NCBI GenBank assembly: GCA_050291585.1
Contig: JBNKKA010000141.1
Location: 1-11,433, forward strand
Reading direction: 5' to 3'
DNA from: JASJCL01 sp050291585
GTDB taxonomy: Bacteria; Desulfobacterota; Desulfobacteria; Desulfobacterales; Desulfosarcinaceae
DNA length: 11,433 nt
Under the pieces are notes generated by a model. That model worked only from the letters and a program-made list of their open reading frames with translations, was not told the origin of the DNA and did not search any database. The translations under genes and the position numbers were made by a program. Below, piece by piece: positions 1 through 6,942 of the stretch (its first letter is position 1; every line of letters begins with the position of its first letter).

Positions 1-715
1 TGTAAGTCTCCTCGAGAATGGCGTTCAGCGCCCCCAGCCGATTCTGGTAGCTACGGAACACCACGCGCGTTTTTCTACCCACCATACCCACGAGGCCGAT
101 CATCAGGGGGAAGGCCAGCATGGATCCCAAGGCCAGCCAAGGGCTGAGGATGAAAATGATGGCCAGGATGCCGCCCAGGGTCAGAACCCCGGTGAACAAC
201 TGGGTCGCGTTGTTGGTGAGTACCTGGTTGATGGCGTCCATGTCATTGGTCAGGCGGCTCATGAGCTCCCCCTGGGCGCTGGTGTCGAAGAATCTCAGCG
301 AGAGGGTCTGCAGGTGGTTGAAAAGATCCGAGCGCAGGGCGCGCATCGCTTTCTGGGAAACCCTGACCATCACAAGCCCTTGGACCAGCTGTGCCCCTGC
401 GGAAAGCAAATAGGCGGCCAGCATGAGAAGCACCGGCACGATCAGGGCGCCCGCGTCGCCCCGGGTAAGCTGGTCGATGGCCCGACCCATCAGGTAGGGG
501 GCGGTCAGGGCCAGGCCCGTTCCAAGGGCGGCGAACAGGGTGGCGACTGCCAAAGCAGGGCCATAGGGCCGCAGGTAGTGGATCAGACGTCGCAGGGTAC
601 CCCGGGCATCTTTGGCGCGTTCGATCCGGCGGCCCTTGAGGCCCCCGCCACCGCCCGGGCCAGGCATGCCCGCAAGCCGTGGGGAAGCGGTGGGTTGCTC
701 CTGCTGATCAGCCAT
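1..715 (-). CDS. ABC exporter half-transporter, second subunit (3' end outside window)
   Basis: The frame is open from an ATG at 715 to the window edge (238 codons), so only the N-terminal and transmembrane part is visible. I translated it by hand. It begins MADQQEQPTASPRLAG, has a glycine-rich linker near residues 18-25, then LIHYLRPYGPALAVA entering the first membrane helix, and further hydrophobic helices typical of the type I exporter membrane domain (for example FFDTSAQGELMSRLTND, a standard loop motif). The ATPase domain lies beyond the window, so its catalytic residues cannot be judged. The start overlaps the stop of the upstream ABC gene by 8 nt (708-715), with a GGGAGGG ribosome binding site inside that gene. 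Family knowledge: such adjacent pairs form heterodimeric multidrug exporters (BmrCD, LmrCD, TM287/288 type). The true substrate is unknown. Confidence 0.9.
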   Translation of the reverse strand, partial: MADQQEQPTASPRLAGMPGPGGGGGLKGRRIERAKDARGTLRRLIHYLRPYGPALAVATLFAALGTGLALTAPYLMGRAIDQLTRGDAGALIVPVLLMLAAYLLSAGAQLVQGLVMVRVSQKAMRALRSDLFNHLQTLSLRFFDTSAQGELMSRLTNDMDAINQVLTNNATQLFTGVLTLGGILAIIFILSPWLALGSMLAFPLMIGLVGMVGRKTRVVFRSYQNRLGALNAILEETY

Positions 716-2477
716 GCTGCCCTCCCGATTTGCCCGGCGGTTCGCCCAACTGGGAGCGGTAAATGTCCTGATAAGTGACGTCCCTATCCAGGAGCTCGCG
801 ATGGGTGCCCATGGCTTTGATCCGGCCCTGGTCCAGCAGCAGAATTTTATCGGCCAGCAGCACCGTGGAGATCCGCTGGGCCACGACAAAGCGGGTGGTG
901 GTATCCTGTGAACGGCTGATCAGGCGCTCAAGCGCATCCTGGAGCCGGATCTCAGTTTCGATATCCAAGGCGCTGGTGGCATCGTCCAGGATCAGCACCT
1001 TGGGTTTGACCAGCAGCGCCCGGGCGATGGCAATTCGCTGGCGCTGCCCTCCGGAAAGGGTCACCCCACGTTGGCCGATGACGGTCGCGTATCCATGGGG
1101 CAGGGCGTCGATAAAGGCTTCGGCCTGGGCGGCACGGGCCGCCGCCTTGACTTCCGCATCGGTGGCGGCCATGCGTCCGAAGCAGATGTTGTCGCGCACC
1201 GTACCGCCAAAAAGGACCGATTCCTGGAGCACAAGGCCCACCGTGCTTCGCAGCCATGGAAGATCCAGGTGACGCAGGTCCGTGCCGTCGAAGCTGACTT
1301 TGCCGGCGGTGACATCGTAAAAGCGGGGGATGAGGTGAATCAGGGTCGATTTTCCCGAACCGGTTGCACCCAGGATGGCCACCGTCTCTCCCGGTTCGGC
1401 AGTGAAAGAAACATCGGACAGAACCGGCTCAGCGCCGTTTCCATTGTAGCTGAAAGCGACTTTTTCAAAAACGATTCGTCCCCGGGGGCGGCCAAGGGTC
1501 ACCGGGCGGTCGGGTGGCCGTACCTGGGATGGGTCATCCAGAATCTCCAGGATACGCATCGCCGACGCTTCGGCTGCTGAGAGGGGACCGAGCATGCCGC
1601 CCAGCAGCAGGATCGGAAAAAGGGCGAAGGAGAGGTAGTTGATGGCCGCCACCACCTGTCCGACGGACATCTCGCCGGTCAATGCGAACCGGCCGCCGAG
1701 CCACACGGCGCTGACGATGGCCAGATTGAGCAGCAGCAGCATGAAGGGCGAGAAAATCGCCATGAGTTGCGAGGCCCGGATGGTCCGGTCCATCAGCGCT
1801 TGGTTGGCGTCGTCGAACCGCGCGATCTCGTGCGCCGTGCGGACAAAGGCTTTGACTACCCGGATGCCGGCTAGGTTTTCCTGCAAAACGGTATTGAGCC
1901 GGTCGAGCCCTCGCTGCATCGTCAGGAATATTTTACCCGCCCTGCGGGCAACCAGCCAGACCAGAGCAGTGATCAAGGGTACAAACACCGCCATCACCAG
2001 GGCTAAACGCGGGCTGGTGAAAACCAGCAGAACGATCGCCCCAAGGGCCCAGATGGGCGCCCTGGTGAGGATGCGCAGGGACAGCATCACGATGATCTGC
2101 ACCGTGTTGATGTCGCTGGTGGAGCGGACGATGAGGGCGCCGGTCCAGAGACGATCCAGATTTCCAAAGGAGAAAGACTGCACATGCTTGAACAGCGCGC
2201 TGCGCAGGTTGGCGCCGAACCCCACGGCTGCAGTCACCGACAGGGTGTTGTTGATCAAGGCGAGAATCGTGGAGATGATCGAAGCCCCCACCATGAAAAG
2301 GGCCGTGGTGATGACCACATGCAGGTCGTTGGCCAGGATTCCCCGGTCGATGATGCGCTGGGTGAGGTGGGGCACAACGAGGTCGGCTGCGACCATCCCA
2401 AAAAGCAGCAGCAGCGCGACAAGAGCCTGCATGCGGTAGGGCCGCAGAAATCGATACAATCGGAACAGGGATGTCAC
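708..2477 (-). CDS. ABC exporter half-transporter with degenerate ATPase site (BmrC/LmrC/TM287-like)
   Basis: This is a 589-residue half-transporter with an N-terminal membrane domain (about residues 15-310) and a C-terminal ATPase domain. Walker A is GATGSGKST (370-378), the Q-loop is at Q418, the signature LSGGQRQR starts at 474, and Walker B is VLILDD (494-499). The residue after the Walker B aspartate is Asp499 rather than the catalytic Glu, and the switch position reads AQRIST with Gln534 instead of His. In BmrC, LmrC and TM287 a similar loss marks the non-hydrolysing half of a heterodimer, so the partner encoded downstream should carry the working site. I chose the GTG at 2477 rather than an upstream ATG at 2558: GGAGG precedes it closely, it gives a GTGA 4-nt overlap with the marR stop, and family homology begins here (LFRLYRFLRPYR). 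It is probably a drug or lipid exporter. Confidence 0.92.
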   Translation of the reverse strand: MTSLFRLYRFLRPYRMQALVALLLLFGMVAADLVVPHLTQRIIDRGILANDLHVVITTALFMVGASIISTILALINNTLSVTAAVGFGANLRSALFKHVQSFSFGNLDRLWTGALIVRSTSDINTVQIIVMLSLRILTRAPIWALGAIVLLVFTSPRLALVMAVFVPLITALVWLVARRAGKIFLTMQRGLDRLNTVLQENLAGIRVVKAFVRTAHEIARFDDANQALMDRTIRASQLMAIFSPFMLLLLNLAIVSAVWLGGRFALTGEMSVGQVVAAINYLSFALFPILLLGGMLGPLSAAEASAMRILEILDDPSQVRPPDRPVTLGRPRGRIVFEKVAFSYNGNGAEPVLSDVSFTAEPGETVAILGATGSGKSTLIHLIPRFYDVTAGKVSFDGTDLRHLDLPWLRSTVGLVLQESVLFGGTVRDNICFGRMAATDAEVKAAARAAQAEAFIDALPHGYATVIGQRGVTLSGGQRQRIAIARALLVKPKVLILDDATSALDIETEIRLQDALERLISRSQDTTTRFVVAQRISTVLLADKILLLDQGRIKAMGTHRELLDRDVTYQDIYRSQLGEPPGKSGGQHG

Positions 2478-2995
2478 CCAACCTCCTTTCCCACAGCGGC
2501 AGCGCCCGCCGGCCCGGAACCGGACCGATCGGGCGCCTCGCTTGCCTGCAGCAGACAATGGCGGACCTTGACGAGCGATGTCATGAGGACACGGCGCTCC
2601 TCATCGCTGAGTACCGCCGTCAGTTCCCCGTCCAGTTCACGGAAGGTGCCGCGGGCCGTATCGCGAAGCGCCCGGGCCTTTGCGGTAAGGTGGACCCTCA
2701 CCACGCGCTGATCGACGGCATCCCGGCGCCGCTGCACCCAGCCGTCGCGCTCCATGCGCTGCAGGGTATTGGTCGCCGTGGGCGGCGTGATATGCAGGGC
2801 CTGGGCAAGCACATTCTGGGCGATTCCATCCTCGTGCCAGAGGTGGAAAAGCACCATGGCTTGGGCATGGTGCAGGCCGATGTCTTCCAGCATCATCCGC
2901 ATACGGCTCCCCACCAGTCGGCTGACATTTGCCAGCAGGTGTCCGAGGGAGAGCTTAGGGGGGGCTTGTGGTGAAGGGGGCATATTGGCCTTCAT
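2474..2995 (-). CDS. MarR-family transcriptional regulator of the ABC exporter operon
   Basis: A 173-residue winged-helix regulator. The fold is visible as LANVSRLVGSRMRMMLEDIG (dimerisation helix, 21-40), the recognition part NVLAQALHITPPTATNTLQRME (about 61-82), and the wing RRRDAVDQRVVRVHLT (89-104) with the family D-x-R motif at D95/R97. The C-terminal tail after residue 150 is low-complexity (Gly/Ala/Ser) and probably disordered. It is the first gene of a three-gene operon with two ABC half-transporters and overlaps the next gene by 4 nt, so it very likely represses its own operon and is released by a ligand. Two perfect palindromes at the promoter are the expected operators. The ATG at 2995 lacks a clear ribosome binding site. 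The in-frame ATG at 2983 has AAGG 5 nt upstream and could be the real start, giving 169 residues. Confidence 0.9.
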   Translation of the reverse strand: MKANMPPSPQAPPKLSLGHLLANVSRLVGSRMRMMLEDIGLHHAQAMVLFHLWHEDGIAQNVLAQALHITPPTATNTLQRMERDGWVQRRRDAVDQRVVRVHLTAKARALRDTARGTFRELDGELTAVLSDEERRVLMTSLVKVRHCLLQASEAPDRSGSGPAGAAAVGKEVG

Positions 2996-2997
2996 TG

Positions 2998-3011
2998 ATT
3001 AGGTACCTAAT
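2998..3011. promoter_or_regulatory. Palindromic operator 1 (putative MarR site)
   Basis: ATTAGGTACCTAAT is a perfect 14-bp palindrome lying 3 bp upstream of the marR start codon, within the predicted leader. It shares TTAG/CTAA edges with operator 2. Binding here by the MarR protein is inferred from position and symmetry. Confidence 0.6.
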
Positions 3012-3014
3012 AAT

Positions 3015-3028
3015 TAGTTAGCTAACTA
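3015..3028. promoter_or_regulatory. Palindromic operator 2 (putative MarR site)
   Basis: TAGTTAGCTAACTA is a perfect 14-bp palindrome whose centre is 17 bp from that of operator 1. It overlaps the -10 element and the predicted transcription start of the marR-ABC operon, so bound repressor would block RNA polymerase. Confidence 0.65.
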
Positions 3029-3054
3029 TTAAGCTATCTATCCGCTCCTGTCAA
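3026..3054 (-). promoter_or_regulatory. Sigma-70-type promoter of the marR-ABC operon
   Basis: On the minus strand the -35 element TTGACA (3054-3049) matches the consensus fully, followed by a 17-bp spacer and a weak -10 element TAATAG (3031-3026). Transcription should begin near 3019, giving a leader of about 24 nt. Confidence 0.55.
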
Positions 3055-3208
3055 ATTCCATTCTCAAGGGGGGGATGTTGTGCTAAGAAGATACAGGTCC
3101 GTGGGATAACTGGAGATAATTGACGGGGTTTTCACACCGGGCTAGGGCAGATCATCAATCCGGAAATCTCAATTCTCTTGGTGGACGCGATTTTCGATCC
3201 GTCAAGGT

Positions 3209-3637
3209 CTATTCCAAAGAAACCAAATGAACGGTATAGGTCAGGGCCTCCCCGGCGAGGGGGTGGTTGCCGTCCACCGTCACCGTCGTGTCGTCCAGGT
3301 CCCTGATGAGCAGATTGACCACTTCCTGGGTTTCACTGCGATACTGCACGACGCGTCCCTTTTGCAGTTCAATGTTTTCGTCTATCTTGGATCGATCGAT
3401 CAGCATGACCAGAGACTCATCGCGGATGCCATAGCCATCTTGGGGGGCGATTTCGATGGTGCGCATATCGCCGGTCTTCATGCCGATGATCTCCCGTTCC
3501 AGGGCTTTAAAAACCTTACCGCGTCCGATGGTAAAGGAGAGTGGCTGCCCCCCCCTTGAAGAACCAACGGTCTTTCCGTTTTGCAGTTTAACCGTATAGT
3601 GGATTTTTGCGCGTGCGCCGACCTTGGCTTCTAGCAT
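3209..3637 (-). CDS. SlyD-like FKBP-type peptidyl-prolyl cis-trans isomerase
   Basis: A 142-residue cytoplasmic protein with no signal peptide. The N-terminal FKBP part (KIHYTVKLQNGKTV, then PLSFTIGRGKV and GMKTGDMRTIEIAPQDGYG) is followed by an inserted chaperone-type flap (about residues 72-120), and the FKBP fold closes with DGNHPLAGEALTYTVHLVSL. This is the SlyD/FkpB arrangement, which folds proline-containing proteins. Two things differ from the usual pattern: the active-site stretch normally written L/V-I-P-G-x-E reads VFKALE (42-47), and there is no histidine-rich metal-binding tail. The ATG at 3637 was chosen because AAAGGAG sits 5 nt upstream; a longer reading to 3700 adds 21 residues that do not fit the family. 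The gene is monocistronic and diverges from the SnoaL-like gene. No convincing terminator was seen downstream. Confidence 0.88.
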   Translation of the reverse strand: MLEAKVGARAKIHYTVKLQNGKTVGSSRGGQPLSFTIGRGKVFKALEREIIGMKTGDMRTIEIAPQDGYGIRDESLVMLIDRSKIDENIELQKGRVVQYRSETQEVVNLLIRDLDDTTVTVDGNHPLAGEALTYTVHLVSLE

Positions 3638-3678
3638 GGTGACTCCTTTATGACCTGATGCCCCACAATGACGTGCCT

Positions 3679-3694
3679 CCGAATGATGATTCGG
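3679..3694. repeat. Short inverted repeat upstream of the FKBP gene
   Basis: CCGAAT-GATG-ATTCGG is a perfect 6-bp stem with a 4-nt loop, 42 bp upstream of the FKBP start. It could form a hairpin in the FKBP leader or be a protein-binding site. The rest of the 212-bp divergent region (3638-3849) is AT-rich near the SnoaL-like gene and contains the 10-bp palindrome CTTAATTAAG at 3828-3837, next to the ribosome binding site. I found no promoter there that I would defend. Confidence 0.35.
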
Positions 3695-3849
3695 TCCCAT
3701 CCCTGCAATAGAACGCCTGTATCAAATCAGGTGTGCGGCAACCATTTCCAGCTTGCCATTTGCTTCTCGACATGCAATATTACATACAATTAACAGGTTT
3801 TTCATCATTGTTCAAGAGATAATCATCCTTAATTAAGAGGAGAACAGCC

Positions 3850-4287
3850 ATGTCGGTAGAACTGAAATCAATGGTCCGTAAAATCTTTGACGACGCATAT
3901 AACAAAGGCAATCTGGCCGTGTTGGATGACCTGATCGCGCCCAATTATCTTCGCCATCAGCCGCCCATGAAGGATGTGCAGGGCTTGGACAACTATAAAA
4001 AATTTATCGCCGATGTTCGCAAGGCCTATTCCAACTTTGAAATTCGTCTGGAAGAGATCCTCGTCGATGGCAACAAAACTGTGGCCCGGATCGTTTTGAG
4101 TGGAACCCACACTGGGCGGACCCCCACTTTAGTGGCACCGCCCACCGGCAAAGAGATTCGCATGCTGGGGTGTGCCATTTCCACCTGGGAGAACGGCAAG
4201 ATTATTGAAGAGTGGGTGTATAACGATTATATGGGATTGACCTACCAGTTCGGCGTCATGCCGCTGGCGGTGGGCGGGTTTGAATAG
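3850..4287 (+). CDS. SnoaL-like / NTF2-fold protein (ester cyclase family)
   Basis: A 145-residue protein. The order of motifs matches the SnoaL-like family of the NTF2 fold: an N-terminal helix (VRKIFDDAYNKGNLAVLDDLIAPNYLRHQP), YKKFIADVRKAYSNFEIRLEEILVDGNKTVARIVLSGTHTG, and the final strands CAISTWENGKIIEEWVYND. Characterised relatives include polyketide cyclases and other small-molecule isomerases, but many members have no assigned reaction, so a specific activity cannot be claimed. The C-terminal segment after residue 128 (LTYQFGVMPLAVGGFE) extends a little past the core. AGAGGAG lies about 8 nt upstream of the ATG. It is followed after 60 bp by the molybdopterin oxidoreductase gene in the same direction, suggesting co-transcription and perhaps action on the same substrate or product. 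Confidence 0.85.
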   Translation: MSVELKSMVRKIFDDAYNKGNLAVLDDLIAPNYLRHQPPMKDVQGLDNYKKFIADVRKAYSNFEIRLEEILVDGNKTVARIVLSGTHTGRTPTLVAPPTGKEIRMLGCAISTWENGKIIEEWVYNDYMGLTYQFGVMPLAVGGFE

Positions 4288-4347
4288 GCATTGACCCGTT
4301 TGCATGCCTGATGTTGATCTATCGTTGGTCAAAAAAGGAGCGTTGTT

Positions 4348-6594
4348 ATGCACCACCTTGATGTCTATCCCACCGTTGCCTGGTCTGCCGGCCCGGGTTG
4401 CCACGGTGGCTGTGGTCAGAAACTCTACGTCCAAGACGGCAAACTGATCAAGGTGGAGGGGGACGAAGACCACCCTTTCAACCAGGGGCGCTCCTGCCCG
4501 CGGGTGCTGGCAATGACCCAGTACGTCTACCACCCGGATCGTGTCACTAGGCCCCTGAAACGCGTGGGCGCAAGAGGTGAGGGTAGATTCGAGCCCATCT
4601 CCTGGGACGAAGCCTTTGACATTTGCGAAGACCGCATGCAGGCCATCAAGGATGCGTTCGGGGCCGAGGCCATGATTTTTGCCCAGGGCACCGGCCGTGA
4701 CATCGGCGGTCCCATCTCTTTTTTGACTTACAGCTACGGCAGCCCCAATTGGGCCCAATTGGGGCTTTCCGGCCAGTCCTGCTATACCCCCCGCCTGGGA
4801 GCCATGAAGGCCGTCATGGGGGATTTCTGCGTGACGGACTGCTCCCAGTTTCTGGAGAAACGCTATGCGGACCCGGCATGGAAGCGCCCCGAGGTAATCC
4901 TGGTGTGGGGCCAGTACCCGCCCAACGGCTGCCCCGACGCCTTCATGGGGCATTGGATCGTGGACTGCATGCGCATGGGCACCAAGATCATCTCCGTGGA
5001 TCCGCGCCACACTTGGATGACAACCCGTTCGGTCCACCATCTTCAGCTGCGTCCCGGTACCGGAGGCGCCCTGGCCCTGGGGATGCTCAACGTGATCATC
5101 AACAACGAACTCTACGACAAGCACTTTGTGGAGAAATGGACCTCGGGTTTTGAGCAGCTTCGCGAGCGGGTGCAGCAACACCCACCTGAAAAAGTGGCCG
5201 CCATCACCGGCGTCCCTGCGGAGACCATCGCAGCGGCGGCAAGTCTTTACGCCACGAGCAAACCGGCGGCCGTCCACTGGGGGGTGCCGGTGGACATGGA
5301 ACCCGAGGGCACATCGGTGGCCCACGCCATCATCTGCCTCTGGTCCGTCACGGGCAACATCGATGTCCCCGGTGGGAATGTGATCGCACGGCCTTCCCAC
5401 GGGGTCTCCTCCTATCCTTACTCAACCGAGGAACTGGTCGACCTTTACGGCGAGGAGTTGGTCAAGAAGCTGACCAAGAAGCGGATCGGGGCCGACGTCT
5501 TCCCCATGGTGAAAAACTTCCGGGGCTGGGCCCACCCGGATATGGCCATCGATCAGATCAACTCGGGCAAACCCTACCCCATCAAAGGGGCCTGGATTCA
5601 GACGGCCAACATTTTAGGCGGGCAGGCCGCCCGGGCGCGACTGCACTACGAAGCCTTGAAGAAGCTGGATTTCGTCGTGGTGGTGGACCTGTTTCACAAC
5701 CCCACCTCCATGGCCCTGGCCGATGTTTTTCTACCGGCGGCAACATTCCCTGAGAAGAACAGCTTCAGGGCCTGGTGGGCACCCCTGTCTCTCATTCAGA
5801 AGCGGATTCAGGTGGGCGAGTGCCGGTCTGACTGGGAGATCAATTTCGAGATGGCCAAAAGATTCAACCCCGAGGCCATGCAGAAGTGGCAGACGGTTGA
5901 GGACCTCTTCAACGAACGCCTGGCTTCGTCCGGTTTGACCTTCGCGCAACTCCAGGAAAAAGGGGGCTGGGCCATGCCGGAGGAGGGCCCCTTCAAACCC
6001 TATCACCGCCATGAACGCGGCCTGCTGCGCAAGGATGGCCGGCCGGGATTCACGACCGCCAGCGGCAAGGTGGAGTTGTATTGCAGCGCCTATCGATCCT
6101 GGGGGCTGGACCCGCTGCCTCACTATGTGGAACCGCCCCAAAGCCCCACGGCGACGCCGGAGCTGTTTGCCAAGTACCCCCTGATCATGATCACCGGTGC
6201 CCGCAGCCAGCTCTTCTTCCACTCCGAACACCGGGGCATCCCTTGGTTGCGGGAAAAAGAGCCCGATCCCCTGGTAGAGGTTCATCCCGACACCGCTAAA
6301 AAGTTTGACATCTATGACGGTGAGTGGGTGTATATTAAAAACGATCTGGGGCGGGTCAAGCGCAAGGCCAAACTCACCCGCAGGGTCCACCCCGAGCATA
6401 TTCAGACCCTGCACGGGTGGTGGTTGCCGGAATTAAAGGGCCCCGAGCCCGACCTCTTCGGTGTGTGGGACTACCAGATCAACCAGTTGATTCCCGGGCC
6501 CCAGTGCAGTCAATCGGGGTTTGGCGGAGGGCAATACAAGACGACCCTCGTCACACTGGAAAAAATGGGGCCGGAGGGCGCGACGCATGGCTAA
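4348..6594 (+). CDS. Molybdopterin oxidoreductase, DMSO reductase family, catalytic subunit
   Basis: A 748-residue bis-MGD enzyme. The N-terminal Fe-S domain has C18, C22 and C50 (GPGCHGGCG ... GRSCPR), but the first ligand of the usual Cys set is absent (A14 and G15 at the two possible positions). Cofactor-binding motifs are visible: ILVWGQYPPNGCPD (184-197), KIISVDPRHTW (213-223), VTGNIDVPGGN (334-344), and the C-terminal dinucleotide-binding domain from about 607 (YPLIMITGARSQLFFHSEHR). By alignment position Cys145 (SGQSCYTPR) is the likely Mo/W ligand. There is no Tat signal, so the enzyme is cytoplasmic. GGAG lies 7 nt upstream of the ATG. The stop overlaps the next gene, a ferredoxin subunit, by 8 nt. 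The family includes acetylene hydratase, pyrogallol transhydroxylase and catechol dehydroxylases as well as oxyanion reductases; I cannot assign the substrate. Reduction, dehydroxylation or hydration of a small organic compound is an inference from the neighbours. Confidence 0.9.
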   Translation: MHHLDVYPTVAWSAGPGCHGGCGQKLYVQDGKLIKVEGDEDHPFNQGRSCPRVLAMTQYVYHPDRVTRPLKRVGARGEGRFEPISWDEAFDICEDRMQAIKDAFGAEAMIFAQGTGRDIGGPISFLTYSYGSPNWAQLGLSGQSCYTPRLGAMKAVMGDFCVTDCSQFLEKRYADPAWKRPEVILVWGQYPPNGCPDAFMGHWIVDCMRMGTKIISVDPRHTWMTTRSVHHLQLRPGTGGALALGMLNVIINNELYDKHFVEKWTSGFEQLRERVQQHPPEKVAAITGVPAETIAAAASLYATSKPAAVHWGVPVDMEPEGTSVAHAIICLWSVTGNIDVPGGNVIARPSHGVSSYPYSTEELVDLYGEELVKKLTKKRIGADVFPMVKNFRGWAHPDMAIDQINSGKPYPIKGAWIQTANILGGQAARARLHYEALKKLDFVVVVDLFHNPTSMALADVFLPAATFPEKNSFRAWWAPLSLIQKRIQVGECRSDWEINFEMAKRFNPEAMQKWQTVEDLFNERLASSGLTFAQLQEKGGWAMPEEGPFKPYHRHERGLLRKDGRPGFTTASGKVELYCSAYRSWGLDPLPHYVEPPQSPTATPELFAKYPLIMITGARSQLFFHSEHRGIPWLREKEPDPLVEVHPDTAKKFDIYDGEWVYIKNDLGRVKRKAKLTRRVHPEHIQTLHGWWLPELKGPEPDLFGVWDYQINQLIPGPQCSQSGFGGGQYKTTLVTLEKMGPEGATHG

Positions 6595-6916
6595 ATACGG
6601 ATTGCTCATCGACTACAACTACTGCACCGGCTGTCACACTTGTGAAGTGGCCTGCCAGCAGGAGCATGATTTCCCGGCGGGTATTAACGGCATCAAGGTC
6701 ACCGAGTTCGAGTATGAGACCCTCACCGCCCTGGCCATCGACTACCTGCCTTATCCGACGGATCTTTGTGATCTCTGCATTGGCCGCCACAAGGAGGGGC
6801 TCCTCCCCGCCTGCGTCAAACATTGCCAGTCGCGCTGCATGGAGTTCGGACTGCTCGAGAATCTGGTCGGGATGATGGAGACCCGGCCCAAGATGGTGCT
6901 TTTCGCGCCGCGTTAG
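6587..6916 (+). CDS. Small 2[4Fe-4S] ferredoxin-type electron transfer subunit (DmsB-like, minimal)
   Basis: A 109-residue protein with two cysteine groups: C13-x2-C16-x2-C19-x3-C23 (YCTGCHTCEVAC) and C61-x2-C64-x11-C76-x3-C80 (LCDLCIGRHKEGLLPACVKHC). These correspond to the first and last of the four cysteine motifs of DmsB/PsrB-type subunits, which are usually about 200 residues and bind four clusters. In those proteins the two motifs pair to hold two clusters, so this looks like a subunit stripped to that pair. It should carry electrons to or from the molybdopterin enzyme. The ATG at 6587 was chosen because GGAGG lies 9 nt upstream and the overlap with the preceding stop is 8 nt; a frame reaching back to 6521 only adds out-of-family residues. 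There is no signal peptide and no membrane anchor nearby, consistent with a soluble cytoplasmic complex. Confidence 0.88.
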   Translation: MAKYGLLIDYNYCTGCHTCEVACQQEHDFPAGINGIKVTEFEYETLTALAIDYLPYPTDLCDLCIGRHKEGLLPACVKHCQSRCMEFGLLENLVGMMETRPKMVLFAPR

Positions 6917-6942
6917 AATAAAGAGACGGAATAAAGGCAAAT

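Noticed and set aside
1639..2439. 266-codon open frame on the plus strand, opposite the ABC transporter gene
   Set aside because: The product is rich in Arg, Ser and Thr without domain structure, and the opposite strand encodes an intact ABC membrane domain.
3692..3708. GG-N10-GC arrangement (CGGTCCCATCCCTGCAA) upstream of the SnoaL-like gene
   Set aside because: Spacing fits a sigma-54 promoter, but the -24 element matches only half of TGGCAC and no activator repeat lies nearby, so chance is likely.
4275..4298. CGGGT...ACCCG with a TTGACCC half-site before the molybdopterin gene
   Set aside because: One arm equals the activator half-site, but the spacing is 14 bp instead of 6 and no sigma-54 promoter follows before the gene.
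4129..5400. 423-codon open frame on the minus strand, opposite the molybdopterin oxidoreductase gene
   Set aside because: It lies opposite a clearly recognisable gene, its product shows no family motif, and long antisense frames are expected in GC-rich coding DNA.
5731..6414. 227-codon minus-strand frame within the molybdopterin gene
   Set aside because: Antisense shadow of a well-supported coding region, with no ribosome binding site or family motif.
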